Shown: in pieces, positions 8,800-17,336 of the stretch
How positions within the stretch are numbered: position 1 is the stretch's first letter
How the letters are laid out: each line of letters starts with the position of its first letter
From: Nemertoderma westbladi
Taxonomy: Eukaryota; Xenacoelomorpha; Nemertodermatida; Nemertodermatidae
NCBI GenBank assembly: GCA_032718475.1
Contig: JAUCBJ010001334.1
Coordinates: 1-20,885 of the forward strand
Length of the DNA: 20,885 nt
Direction of reading: 5' to 3'
Position numbers and translations under genes: made by a program
The notes under the pieces: generated by a model
Database searches by the model: none
The model's input: only the letters and a program-made list of their open reading frames with translations
What the model was told of the DNA's origin: nothing

Positions 8800-8991
8800 G
8801 ATGGACTGATAGATAATCTCCAACAATTCCTAGAAACAATAGAAGGCCCTAAGGAACACCTTGCCCTACTAGACCTCCCAGCTAATAAGAAATTCCTAGA
8901 GATGGACAGCGCCAAACTCACTGCAGAGAACATAGAATCCTTGGTACAGGACATTAGTACCGGGAAATTACACTGGCAGCCGTTGGTGTAG
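8800..8991 (+). CDS. NXN: Nucleoredoxin-like protein, terminal exon
   Basis: A 63-codon last exon plus TAG, entered in phase 0 after the acceptor ATTTGTAG. It reads DGLIDNLQQFLETIEGPKEH, then LALLDLPANKKFLEM, and ends with a helix region (TAENIESLVQDISTGKL) and the tail HWQPLV. Known: hydrophobic-LLD followed by a short strand and a final helix ending before a short tail is the standard end of nucleoredoxin's C-terminal thioredoxin-like domain. The family-typical position of the stop supports a complete C terminus. No damage is seen in any of the three exons, so the gene is probably active. Confidence 0.85.
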   Translation, partial: DGLIDNLQQFLETIEGPKEHLALLDLPANKKFLEMDSAKLTAENIESLVQDISTGKLHWQPLV

Positions 8992-9510
8992 AACTTGACC
9001 CACAGTATTTATTTTTGTACATCGACTTTTATATCAATGTCATCCTCAATAATAGACTATTGGTGCACCCGTATCGAGTTACTACTGAATATCGTGGTTC
9101 GATTTATTGCTACCCTTAGATTTTAGACTATCTTTACTTATTACTTTAATGTAGGCCAACTTTCCTATTTCATTATATCATGCATGTATGTGTATTCAAC
9201 CGTTTAGTATTATGAATTTGAGAAAATTGGTTAAAAGTGAATTGTTTTTATCTCTGGTACCGGTTTATCGTATGATTCTAATAATATAATATTATAAAAT
9301 AATGCACTTAATATTTCGTGAGATATTTGTGTTAGAAAGTATCATGTTTTTGCTTCCGCTTCATGTCGTTTATTCTATTAATATATAATTACAATTCTGG
9401 AACATTTTATATATTTCATAAGTTGCTGGGTAACAATGACTAAATCTATGTAATAATTACTATTACGCATCTATTCGTACATAAATAAAATGTTCTAGAA
9501 TATGGTGTTT
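8992..9510 (+). other. Nucleoredoxin 3' UTR with polyadenylation signal
   Basis: AT-rich sequence without coding potential follows the stop codon. AATAAA at 9484-9489 is followed within 25 bases by a T/G-rich stretch (TATGGTGTTTTTA), a good cleavage context, so the transcript probably ends near 9500-9515. The exact end is inferred. Confidence 0.6.
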
Positions 9511-9689
9511 TTATTTAATAGAATAAATGGCCTGCAGCGGAAGTTAGTTTAGCGCCATTGTCAGCTAGTTCGCAACTAAAATAAGATGTTATTAGATATT
9601 TGGAATCCCCGCAATCTCATATTTTTATCGATACAAACGAATCCCTATTAAGGTGAGGAATAACTGCAGCACGACTAGTGAAATTTCGA

Positions 9690-9800
9690 CAGAGATACTT
9701 TTTTTTAAACGCTTGGAGCCAAAGATTGAAAGCGTAAATATAAATTCTGGCTTATACATGACCCTGTAAGTGCTCGGGAGGTCTAACTATCTCTATCTTC
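9690..9800 (+). repeat. Dispersed repeat, downstream copy
   Basis: AAACGCTTGGAGCCAAAGAT and following bases pair with the intronic copy at 8530-8645. It runs straight into the reverse-transcriptase relic. Confidence 0.5.
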
Positions 9801-10196
9801 GAATACGTAAGGAAAGGGAGCTGTCCAGGATTTGGAAGTCACACAGGAATACTTTGGAAACTTAAGGTCCGATTATTTAGAGCAGCAGTAGTTCTAGTAC
9901 TCCTCTATGGGAGTTTATGCTGGGCTCTAACTGCTGAGGACACCATATCTCTGAATGGCACATCGAGAAATTTAGCCTACGAGACCTTGGGCCGCCCCGG
10001 CCCTGAAACATCCGAGTTCCTGAAGGAGATCGGGGCAAGACTCCACTCTGTCACCCAGGAGCCCCGATCTCACCGCTTCCTCCTGCAAAGGCTGGCAATC
10101 GCCATCCTGGTCGGCAATGCGGCCTCCATTATGGGGACCGGGGACCCCTCACTCATTAACAACGAGGGATACCACGAGGTGGTCCATGGTCCCTAA
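9762..10196 (+). pseudogene. C-terminal relic of a LINE-type reverse transcriptase
   Basis: An open stretch of 144 codons with no usable upstream ATG. LFRAAVVLVLLYGSLCWALT (about 9873-9932) matches the stereotyped segment after the reverse-transcriptase fingers and palm in LINE elements (general form KxxLFxxxVxSVLLYGSExW). Just upstream, RIWKSHRNTLET lies in a different frame and then stops, so a frameshift near 9860 breaks the protein. Downstream, in the same frame, come GRPGPETSEFLKEIGARLH and FLLQRLAIAILVGNAAS. I recall similar sequences from invertebrate mobile elements but cannot name the domain. It is truncated, and the protein ends in VVHGP. The two parts might be a fusion of two elements. 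Confidence 0.55.
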
Positions 10197-10216
10197 CACC
10201 CCACCACCCCACCCGA

Positions 10217-10292
10217 CGGAACAGACTTACATACCCCCCCCCCCCCCTCCCCAATGAAACAGACTTATTACACCCCCCCCCCCCCCTCCCTA
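10217..10292 (+). repeat. Tandem duplication with two C14 tracts
   Basis: Two adjacent units of about 39 bp each contain (G)AACAGACTTA, a few bases, then exactly 14 C and TCCC. The C runs are 10234-10247 and 10273-10286. It follows directly on the reverse-transcriptase relic. Confidence 0.8.
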
Positions 10293-10296
10293 GATT

Positions 10297-10889
10297 TATT
10301 ATTTTATTATTCTATTTAATTAACATGTCACAAATTTCTAGAACATTTTGTTTATCCAATTATAAATTGAAAATATAAAAGAAATGAAAGTACAATAATT
10401 TTTAGTTACAAATTTAAGAATAAAATTACGTATTACATGGGAGAAATTCAATGTTCTCTCGACCCTTTAGTAACTTCGCTAGCGCTTGGGAAATAAAATG
10501 CCCGAGAATACTGAAAAAAAGTGATACATTTTATCCATAAATAATTATTAAGCAGTCGGTCCGAATAAACATTGAGGTTTAGATGGAGTGGATGGGACGT
10601 GGAAATGTATTTCATGGGACGGCTATATTGTTAGAGTGCGCGCTTTTTTAAAGGACTGCTCGATCGTATTGCGAGCCTTTGATGCCCTATTCTTTTCGTA
10701 CGACCACTGTATTGATCTACCGGTATTCCATTGTGAAATTCAGACTCTAGTCTGAGATTGAACTCACCAGCCAAATAATAACCAACCCTCTGGATTAACT
10801 TCTTTATTAATTTCTTGCTCATTCAGGAATTACCAAATGAGGTAGTTCTTGAATGGAACCGCAGCCATATAACTAATTGATCGTTTTGA
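10297..10889. other. Intergenic stretch, no supported gene
   Basis: AT-rich DNA. A 63-codon frame on the minus strand (10822-10631) has a proper ATG but no recognisable domain and no supporting signals. CAGACTCTAGTCTG at about 10741 is a small near-palindrome. A good splice-acceptor-like sequence (TTTCTTGCTCATTCAG) ends near 10826 on the + strand. Confidence 0.4.
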
Positions 10890-11339
10890 TCTTACTGTGC
10901 TTCTTACATTTGTTCGAATAGAGTTAGAAACAAACTCACCCATACGGTCGACTTCCGATTGGCTGCTTCGAGAAAACGCCCGCACTACGATTCAACCAAT
11001 CAGGTTCGAGTGTCTGTTGCTATGGAAGCCGAGCGCAATAGGTACCCACCGGCGAAAAACCAAATTCTAGAAACCACCAACGATCAAGGAGAAAACACGT
11101 CGTTACTCGTGTTGGACAGTTATTCGTCTAAGGGACCCTTTGCGGGCGTTTACAACTCAAACCTACCGATAGTTCAGTTCGCCGGTAGGCCGCAGGGTGG
11201 CGCACCTTCAACTCTCCCGCAATCTCTATTGACGCCCCCAGACTCAGATACGGACACAATGAAACTCCATTCAATGTCGGGACAAATCACAGACAATCGC
11301 CACGGTTACTGTCCCGTCATACAGGCCACTGGGAAATAA
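10890..11339 (+). CDS. Unrecognised protein, small gene or terminal exon
   Basis: The frame is open from 10890 to the TAA at 11337-11339. The first ATG is at 11022, giving 105 residues starting MEAERNRYPPAKNQ and ending PVIQATGK. I do not recognise a family. The protein is hydrophilic and rich in S, T, P and N, with a QSLLTPPDSDTD patch that resembles phosphorylated regulatory segments. Base composition and codon use are richer in GC than the neighbours, unlike chance frames here. Two readings are possible. It may be a compact intronless gene whose promoter is the CCAAT pair at 10955-11003. Or it may be a last exon entered after the pyrimidine-rich sequence ending TTCGAATAG at about 10921. 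AATAAA signals at 11335 (overlapping the stop) and at 11461-11466, followed by TTTGTGTTGAGTGG, support a transcript end here. Confidence 0.45.
   Translation, partial: SYCASYICSNRVRNKLTHTVDFRLAASRKRPHYDSTNQVRVSVAMEAERNRYPPAKNQILETTNDQGENTSLLVLDSYSSKGPFAGVYNSNLPIVQFAGRPQGGAPSTLPQSLLTPPDSDTDTMKLHSMSGQITDNRHGYCPVIQATGK
10955..11003. promoter_or_regulatory. Two NF-Y type CCAATCRG boxes in opposite orientation
   Basis: CCGATTGG (inverse of CCAATCGG) with its core at 10958-10962, and CCAATCAG with its core at 10996-11000, sit 38 bp apart and 22-64 bp before the ATG at 11022. Both match the extended NF-Y consensus. Paired CCAAT boxes are typical of TATA-less animal promoters, often bidirectional. 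The weakness is that the same bases are also open coding frame. Confidence 0.4.
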
Positions 11340-11460
11340 ATATACTTTCAGTTTGTATTCACTTCCTCACAGATGGACTAATTATACTCCTTTGTAACTT
11401 TAGGAATCTTATGATTTTACGTACATTTTTATTTGAGTTCATATTTACTCGTATTTTTGT

Positions 11461-11466
11461 AATAAA
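11461..11466 (+). terminator. Polyadenylation signal AATAAA after the unrecognised ORF
   Basis: AATAAA lies 122 bases past the stop codon, with a GT-rich element (TTTGTGTTGAGTGG) about 20 bases further on. Confidence 0.45.
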
Positions 11467-11641
11467 CGTAAATATCGCTATGTATTTGTGTTGAGTGGAA
11501 AGTAGAATTATTAAAATTATAAATTGAGCTGCGAAATTTAATTCGAAACTTTCAGTTTAGAGTTTGAAATTTTGGAATCGATTATAAAAAATGTTTGTTT
11601 ATGGAACATCGTCGTAGCAACAATATTACATAGATTGGGGT

Positions 11642-11658
11642 GGGGGGGGGGGGGGGGG
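11642..11658 (+). repeat. Poly(G) tract, G17
   Basis: Seventeen G preceded by GGGGT. The surrounding 11480-11830 is AT-rich, with no gene I can support. Confidence 0.95.
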
Positions 11659-11832
11659 ACAATATTCGTGGAATTGGACTTTAGAATAAAATCTAATTTG
11701 TAGTGACAGTAAATATAATAGAAACAAAATAATTTGAAAATTCTAATCACTACAATTTGCGTCATTTACATTTCAAATCATCACAACTATCATTATTATT
11801 ATTACAATTGTAGTAAATGGTGTTAATTAACT

Positions 11833-12066
11833 CTAATTATAAGTACCAGTCTCAGCAATTGAAATTTCAACCGATATATCAACACTGCCATCGCCCCAAA
11901 TCATTTTCTTGTCTTCACTATTAGAATTATAATCCCCGTTGAGGTTTGTTCTCGACTCCTTTGTATGCCACCAACCGCCGGTCCGATCTTCAGCCAACGA
12001 TTTGTCCTCAGAATCATCGTTATCGGAGTCTTTCGTTGAGAACTTTTTCCCATTAGCTGCGGACAT
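11833..12066 (-). CDS. Unrecognised acidic ORF beside the minisatellite
   Basis: A 77-codon frame with ATG at 12066-12064 and TAG at the end. The protein begins MSAANGKKFSTKDSDNDDSE and is rich in D, S, N and E. It continues with GGWWHTKESRTN and ends ETGTYN. No domain is recognised. Base composition is more balanced than in surrounding DNA and the sequence does not look like chance translation of repeat, but there are no promoter or splice signals that decide the matter. The minisatellite begins 15 bases upstream of the ATG. It could be an exon of a minus-strand gene whose intron holds the minisatellite, or a chance frame. Confidence 0.2.
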   Translation of the reverse strand: MSAANGKKFSTKDSDNDDSEDKSLAEDRTGGWWHTKESRTNLNGDYNSNSEDKKMIWGDGSVDISVEISIAETGTYN

Positions 12067-12081
12067 TTCATCCCTTCCATA

Positions 12082-14194
12082 TAGTGGTGGGTGGGGGTGT
12101 TGTAGGTGTGGTTGGGAGTGTTATAGTGGTGGGTGGGGGAGTTGTGATGGGTGGGGGTGTTAGTGGTGGGTGGGGATGTTGTAGGGGTGGTTGGAGGTTT
12201 TATAGTGGTGGTTGATGTGTTTCAGTGATGGGTGGGGGTGCTACAGTGGTGAGTGGGGGTGTTATAGTGGTGGGTGAGGGTGTTATATACTGTAGTGGTG
12301 TGTGGGGGTGTTATAGTGGTGGTTGGGGGGTTTTATAGTGGTGGTTGGGGGTGTTGTAGGGGTGGTTGGGAGTGTTATAGTGGTGGGTGGGGGAGTTATA
12401 GTGATGGGTGGGGGTGCTACAGTGGTGAGTGGGGGTGCTATAGTGGTGGTTGAGGGTGTTATAGTGGTGGGTGGGGGTGTTAGTGGTGGGTGGGGGTGTT
12501 GTAGGGGTGGTTGGAAGTGTTATAGTGGTGGGTGGGGGAGTTATAGAGATGGGTGGGGGTGCTACAGTGGTGAGTGGGGGTGTTAGTGGTGGGTGAGGGT
12601 GTTATAGTGGTGGGTGAGGGTGCTACAATGATGGGTGAGGGTGTTATAGTGATGGGTGAGGGTGCTACAGTGGTGAGTGGGGGTGTTATAGTGGTGAGTG
12701 GGGGTGTTATAGTGGTGGTTGGGGGTGTTGTAGTGGTGGGTGAGGAAGTTATAGTGATGGGTGGGGGTGTTATAGTGGTGGTTGGGGGTTTTGTAGTGGT
12801 GGTTGGGGGTGTTATAGTGGTGGTTGTGGGTGTTGTAGGGGTGGTTGGGAGTGTTATAGTGGTGGGTGGGAGAGTTATAGTGGTGGTTGGGGGAGTTATA
12901 GTGGTGGGTGAGGGTGTTATAGTGGTGTGTGGGGGTGTTATAGTGGTGGTTGGGGGTTCTGTAGTGGTGTTTGATGGTGTTACAGTGGTGGGTGGAGGTG
13001 CTACAGTGCTGAGTGGGGGTGTTATAGTGGTGGTTGATGGTGTTGTAGGTGGGGTTGGAAGTGTTATAGTGGTGGGTGGGGGAGTTATAGTGGTGGGTGA
13101 GGGTGTTATAGTGGTGGTTGGGGGTTTTGTAGTGGTGGTTGGGGGTGTTATAGTGGTGGTTGTGGGTGTTGTAGGGGTGGTTGGGAGTGTTATAGTGGTG
13201 GGTGGGGGAGTTATAGTGGTGGTTGGGGGAGTTATAGTGGTGCGTGAGGGTGTTATAGTGGTGTGTGGGGGTGTTATAGTGGTGGTTGGGGGTTCTGTAG
13301 TGGTGTTTGATGGTGTTACAGTGGTGGGTGGAGGTGCTACAGTGCTGAGTGGGGGTGTTATAGTGGTGGTTAAGGGTGTTACAGTGGTGGGTAGGGGAGT
13401 TATAGTGATGGGTGGTGGTGTTATAGTGGTGGTTGGGGGTTTTGTAGTGGTGGTTGGGGGTGTTATAGTGGTGGTTGTGGGTGTTGTAGGGGTGGTTGGG
13501 AGTGTTATAGTGGTGGGTGGGGGAGTTATAGTGGTGGTTGGGGGAGTTATAGTGGTGGGTGAGGGTGTTATAGTGGTGTGTGGGGGTGTTATAGTGGTGG
13601 TTGGGGGTTCTGTAGTGGTGTTTGATGGTGTTACAGTGGTGGGTGGAGGTGCTACAGTGCTGAGTGGGGGTGTTATAGTAGTGGTTAAGGGTGTTACAGT
13701 GATGGGTAGGGGAGTTATAGTGATGGGTGGGGGTGTTACAGTGGTGGGTGGGGGAGTTATAATGATGGGTGGGGTGTTACAGTGGTGGGTGGGTGGTGAT
13801 ATAGTGGTGGGTGGGGTGTTATAGTAGTGGTTGGGGGTGTTTGGGGGTATTATAGGGGTGGTTGAGGGTGTTACAGTGGTGGGTGGGGGAGTTATAGTGA
13901 TGAGTGGGGGTGTTACAGTGGTGGGTGGGGTGTTACAGTTGTGGTTGGGGGTGTTTGGGGTTTTTATAATGGTGGTTACAGTGGTGGGTGGGGCGTGGGG
14001 GTGTTATAGTGGTGGGTGGGAGAGTTCTAGTGATGGATGGGGGTGTTATAGTGATGAGTGGGGGTGTTATAGTGGTGGTTGGGGTGTTGTAGTGGTGGGT
14101 GGGGGTGTTATAGTGTTGGATGGGGGTGTTGTAGTGGTGGGTGGAGGTGTTGCAGTGGTAGCTTAGTGTGCAGTAGTGGTGGGTGGGGATGTTG
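12082..14194 (+). repeat. G-rich 21-bp minisatellite, about 100 copies, with higher-order units
   Basis: The core unit is GTGTTATAGTGGTGGGTGGGG or a close variant, repeated for 2.1 kb. Variants include GTTGGGGG, GAGTGGGG and GATGGGTG forms and CAGTGG for TAGTGG. The + strand is almost free of C, giving extreme GC skew. From about 12574 to 13824 the 21-bp period is kept well enough to leave one frame open for 416 codons; between 12082 and 12570 unit lengths vary. A higher-order block is repeated at 12781, 13117 and 13432. Dense GGG and GGGGG runs suit G-quadruplex or R-loop formation on the + strand (inference). Confidence 0.97.
12781..13737 (+). repeat. Higher-order repeat: three blocks of 336, 315 and about 305 bp
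   Basis: Blocks start at GTTGGGGGTTTTGTAGTGG at 12781, 13117 and 13432. The spacing is 336 bp (16 monomers) and then 315 bp (15 monomers). Within a block the same ordered series of variant monomers recurs, including the TGTAGGGGTGGTTGGGAGTG, GTGTGTGGGGG, TTTGATGG and GTGCTGAGTGGGG variants, with only scattered substitutions between blocks. Blocks two and three share a TTAAGGG end absent from block one. Confidence 0.9.
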
Positions 14195-14603
14195 ATGATA
14201 TCCCATTTCATTCAGTGGCGTTTTCAATTTCCGTTACATCTATAGGAACAGTGGGGGTATTGATTCGTGAGGGCGGTATGGTGGTAGATATTGTAGACTG
14301 GTGGTCAATAGTTGAGTTTATCGATGTCCCAGAAATCTTAACCCTATTGGCACCGGATTTATTGTTGTTATATAAAACGAATAATGTTATTACTAGCGAC
14401 AATAAAACAAACCGACCACCAGATTACGAACGAAACGTATATTTTCGCGACGGTTATCTTTAGATCCAGTAATTCAGGCTGAACAAGCTAGAATCTTAAA
14501 ACTATTTTAAAATGTGAATGAGCTAATTAAATTTTTAGCTCTCAAAGCAAACGGGTCGAAGGTCCGAAAGTTGCCATCAGGGCCGTTTTCTTGTCAAGGA
14601 TTT
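14195..14603. other. Unique sequence past the minisatellite
   Basis: Frames are open on both strands. On +, 14176-14463 runs from the last repeat units to YFRDGYL. On -, about 14424-14208 reads a hydrophobic run (RFVLLSLVITLFVLY) and then an S/T-rich stretch like a membrane anchor and stem. They overlap and cannot both be real. No start, promoter or splice site decides between them, so neither is called as a gene. Confidence 0.3.
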
Positions 14604-14680
14604 AACTGTTACCCATACTTTTGACTGTAATTTATTGTTTCGGTTAGAATTATGTGCCACTGTAAGTAGCTCAGTTCCTT
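14604..14680 (+). mobile_element. Second copy of the retroelement-tail repeat
   Basis: TTTTGACTGTAATTTATTGT and the following GGTTAGAATTATGTGCCACTG align with about 76-135 at roughly 75%. No hairpin or tetranucleotide tail is kept here, so this copy is truncated or more decayed. Confidence 0.45.
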
Positions 14681-17130
14681 AATTAGGTCTCTCGCCCCAT
14701 CCGGACATTCAACTGGAACCTAAACAGAATATGAGTCGTTTAAAACTCCCGGGTTCTTAATTATTCAGTTTTTTCGATGCGGTTAATCTGTTAATCGGAA
14801 TGGATTTCGAGACATTGTTCGTTTTGTCCGTATATAACCAGAACGTATAGGCGATATAAAAACGTTGATCGTTGATTTAATTTCTTTTATCACCGGCACA
14901 ATAAAAGTTACGTTACGTCCACCGACTCTAGAAGGGAAGCCAGGTGGTTTCCGTGTTATAGTGTCTCGTCAAAGGAACGCCAAGACGCATAAATAAATAG
15001 CAACGGGCATTGAATCTACCATTCAGTAAACCACGGTATACAATCTAAATTAATTAGCAGCATGTCGGAATCTATATTGATTGGCTACGTGTAGAAAACG
15101 GTAGAGAAAAGATAAATGAATGGAATACTAAAACGAGATCTGTACGCCGTTGGCCAAAAAAAGATTACAAAAAGGTTTTAGAAAGTTAAATATTCCTTGT
15201 AGGGGAGCACTTATAGTTTTTTAAAATATAGCAGTTTTGGCTGGCAGGCTGACTACCATTGTTGCAGTGTATCATGTAGGCCTAGCTGATAGATAGTGCC
15301 TGTTGTGTTCCGAGTGTGGGAAAAGCTAAATCAGATTACTGTAGTAACATCTAGATATGATCCTTTAATCTATACCGTAGGCCTATTGTCACAAATATAT
15401 ATTATAATACTGTAATGTGTAATACACCAACACCATGCACGGTACTGCAGTACCTGCATACCAACAACAGGTTAACACTGTCAGACTATCAGAGGTATAT
15501 CCAGTAATGATAACTAGAGTATACTCTCTGTAGCCGAGTAGGGGCACTTGCTCCACGCGGTGGTACTCGTCTGATCCCGACGTATATATAATCATGGCCC
15601 TCTACCTACCCACTAATTATATAAAATGAGAATAAATCGTTATGCGTACAGGCGTATAAGCTACAGGATTGTCATACTCAAGCGTATCCGTATGCGAGAT
15701 TCAATGAGGGATCTCATCCAATTTGTATCATGCTGAGAAATGGATGGGTACCAGTATCGTAGGAGGCATCTTTATCACCATTACCCCAACTTGTCTGGGG
15801 AAAAAGCCAGTAACATCTATATCATATAGATGATTGGGGCACTCATAGATTGATGTAATAATGTCTAAACCCTATTCAAAAATCATGAACCTCTACCACT
15901 GCATTCATTATATGGTCGAGAAGCCAAATCCTTGATATCTCAAGTCAATTTAAATATTTCAAACACCATTAGAGAAATGGATTTCACTGGCTCAATTTAT
16001 TTCATTATATTTGGTTAGGCCCCATAATCATTTCATTCCAGTATAGAATTTATTTCTTTGAAATGGACACTACAAATTGAATATAAACAATTGTGATAGT
16101 AAATGATACATGGGGTAAATTTGGAGATCAAATATGCCATATGGGTTTTTGGTTCAATTAATCATATTATCTTCAAATAAAAAAACTTGATGGGATAGTC
16201 ATTGTGGCGTGCAAACCGCTTTAAAAAAAAGATCATTTCCTGACCTCAAAGAGCATTATTATTTAGAATAATAATAGCTCACGTATGGTAATTTGAGGAT
16301 TTGGCCTCTCGATGATATTACATTGAAGCATCTCAAAGTGACAATATAAGTTTTATCAGCTTTAAGAATATATCTACTTTTCATCAGTTAAGTGAGATTA
16401 TTAAATAATAATAAATATTGACATCTAATATATAATTATAAAATCAAGCAGGCAAATCCCCAATATCACAATACATGGGTTTATTATATATGATACAATG
16501 CTGTTGGAAATGTTGATAGGGTAGGTTTTCCCATGTAATAGCCTGTCAAGATACTATTAATGAATTCATTTGATGGATCATATTTGAATGGAAAATATAA
16601 TTTTGTATATCAATAATAATGCTAGTAACATTCTGTTAGATAGACAAATTATGCAAAGAGGTTTACTAACCCCACCCCCCAACCCAATAAATATAGTTAC
16701 AATGAAAATCACCACCCCCAACCCGACCACCTCCCCAAGGTCGCTCCGGTCGCTTCGCTCCCTACGCTCCACTATTGCAAAGTTAACAAATTCCCAAGTT
16801 CTTTAAAAAATATTATATTTTGAGTATAGGTAAAGATGTATATATTGATATATTGACAAAACTACCCAATGTATTCAAAATCTAAATATAGCATTAGAAG
16901 TGCATTGTGTAGGAGAACATTTCTTACACTAAAAGATTTTCCATATCTTTTATAGTTTTTGAAATAGTCAGACATGAGCGAAGGATATATCAAATATTTA
17001 TAGTAAAGTCTGATTTCACCGGTAGCTGTCATCCGCAATATGGATTATGATATATCGTTAGAAACAGGTCATCAAACATTGTACATTCTGTCTGTGTGCA
17101 CGTCTGTACATGCACATATTTTCAAAAACA
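14681..17130. other. Gene-free AT-rich stretch
   Basis: I find no coding region. It includes two TAGGCCTA palindromes (15277, 15378), a hairpin at 16251-16280 and a short GC-rich run of CGCTCC/CGCTTCGCT motifs at 16740-16772 whose frames (R-S-L or R-S-D repeats) are compositional. Confidence 0.5.
16251..16280. repeat. Perfect AT hairpin
   Basis: ATTATTATT at 16255-16263 pairs with AATAATAAT at 16267-16275 across a TAG loop. The stem extends by GAGC/GCTC with one bulge. Too isolated to assign a role. Confidence 0.5.
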
Positions 17131-17336
17131 AAATTCGATGATCGGTTCTCGAGTTATCGTCAAATTACGGAAAGCTAATTTTGGAGGACCATATCTCCGG
17201 TACCGGTAGTCCTATTGAGTCAGAATCGATTTTAATCTAATTGAGACATTCCTGTAAGTGTTTTTTAGTTTGAAAATTTCATTCTAAAATGCATATAAAT
17301 ATTTTTACCAAATTCCGATCTTTCGATCATATTGTA

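Noticed and set aside
9090-9110. GGTTCGATTTATTGCTACC as a tRNA B-box
   Set aside because: No matching A-box, acceptor stem or cloverleaf could be placed around it; it lies in the nucleoredoxin 3' UTR.
10631-10822. 63-codon minus-strand frame with ATG
   Set aside because: No recognisable motif, signal or conservation evidence, and short frames of this size occur by chance here.
12323-14166. Several long + strand frames rich in Val, Gly or Cys-Tyr-Ser-Gly
   Set aside because: They are translations of the 21-bp minisatellite, open in several frames and on both strands because the unit is a multiple of three. Not called as genes.
12082-14194. CRISPR-like regular repetition
   Set aside because: Repeats are directly contiguous with no unique spacers, and the DNA is eukaryotic.
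14176-14463. Overlapping frames on both strands, one with a membrane-like segment
   Set aside because: Each looks faintly protein-like, but no start context, splice site or homology decides between them.
16738-16775. R-S-L and R-S-D repeat frames in a GC-rich patch
   Set aside because: They come from short CGCTCC/CGCTTCGCT repetition; frames are open on both strands and end at once outside it.
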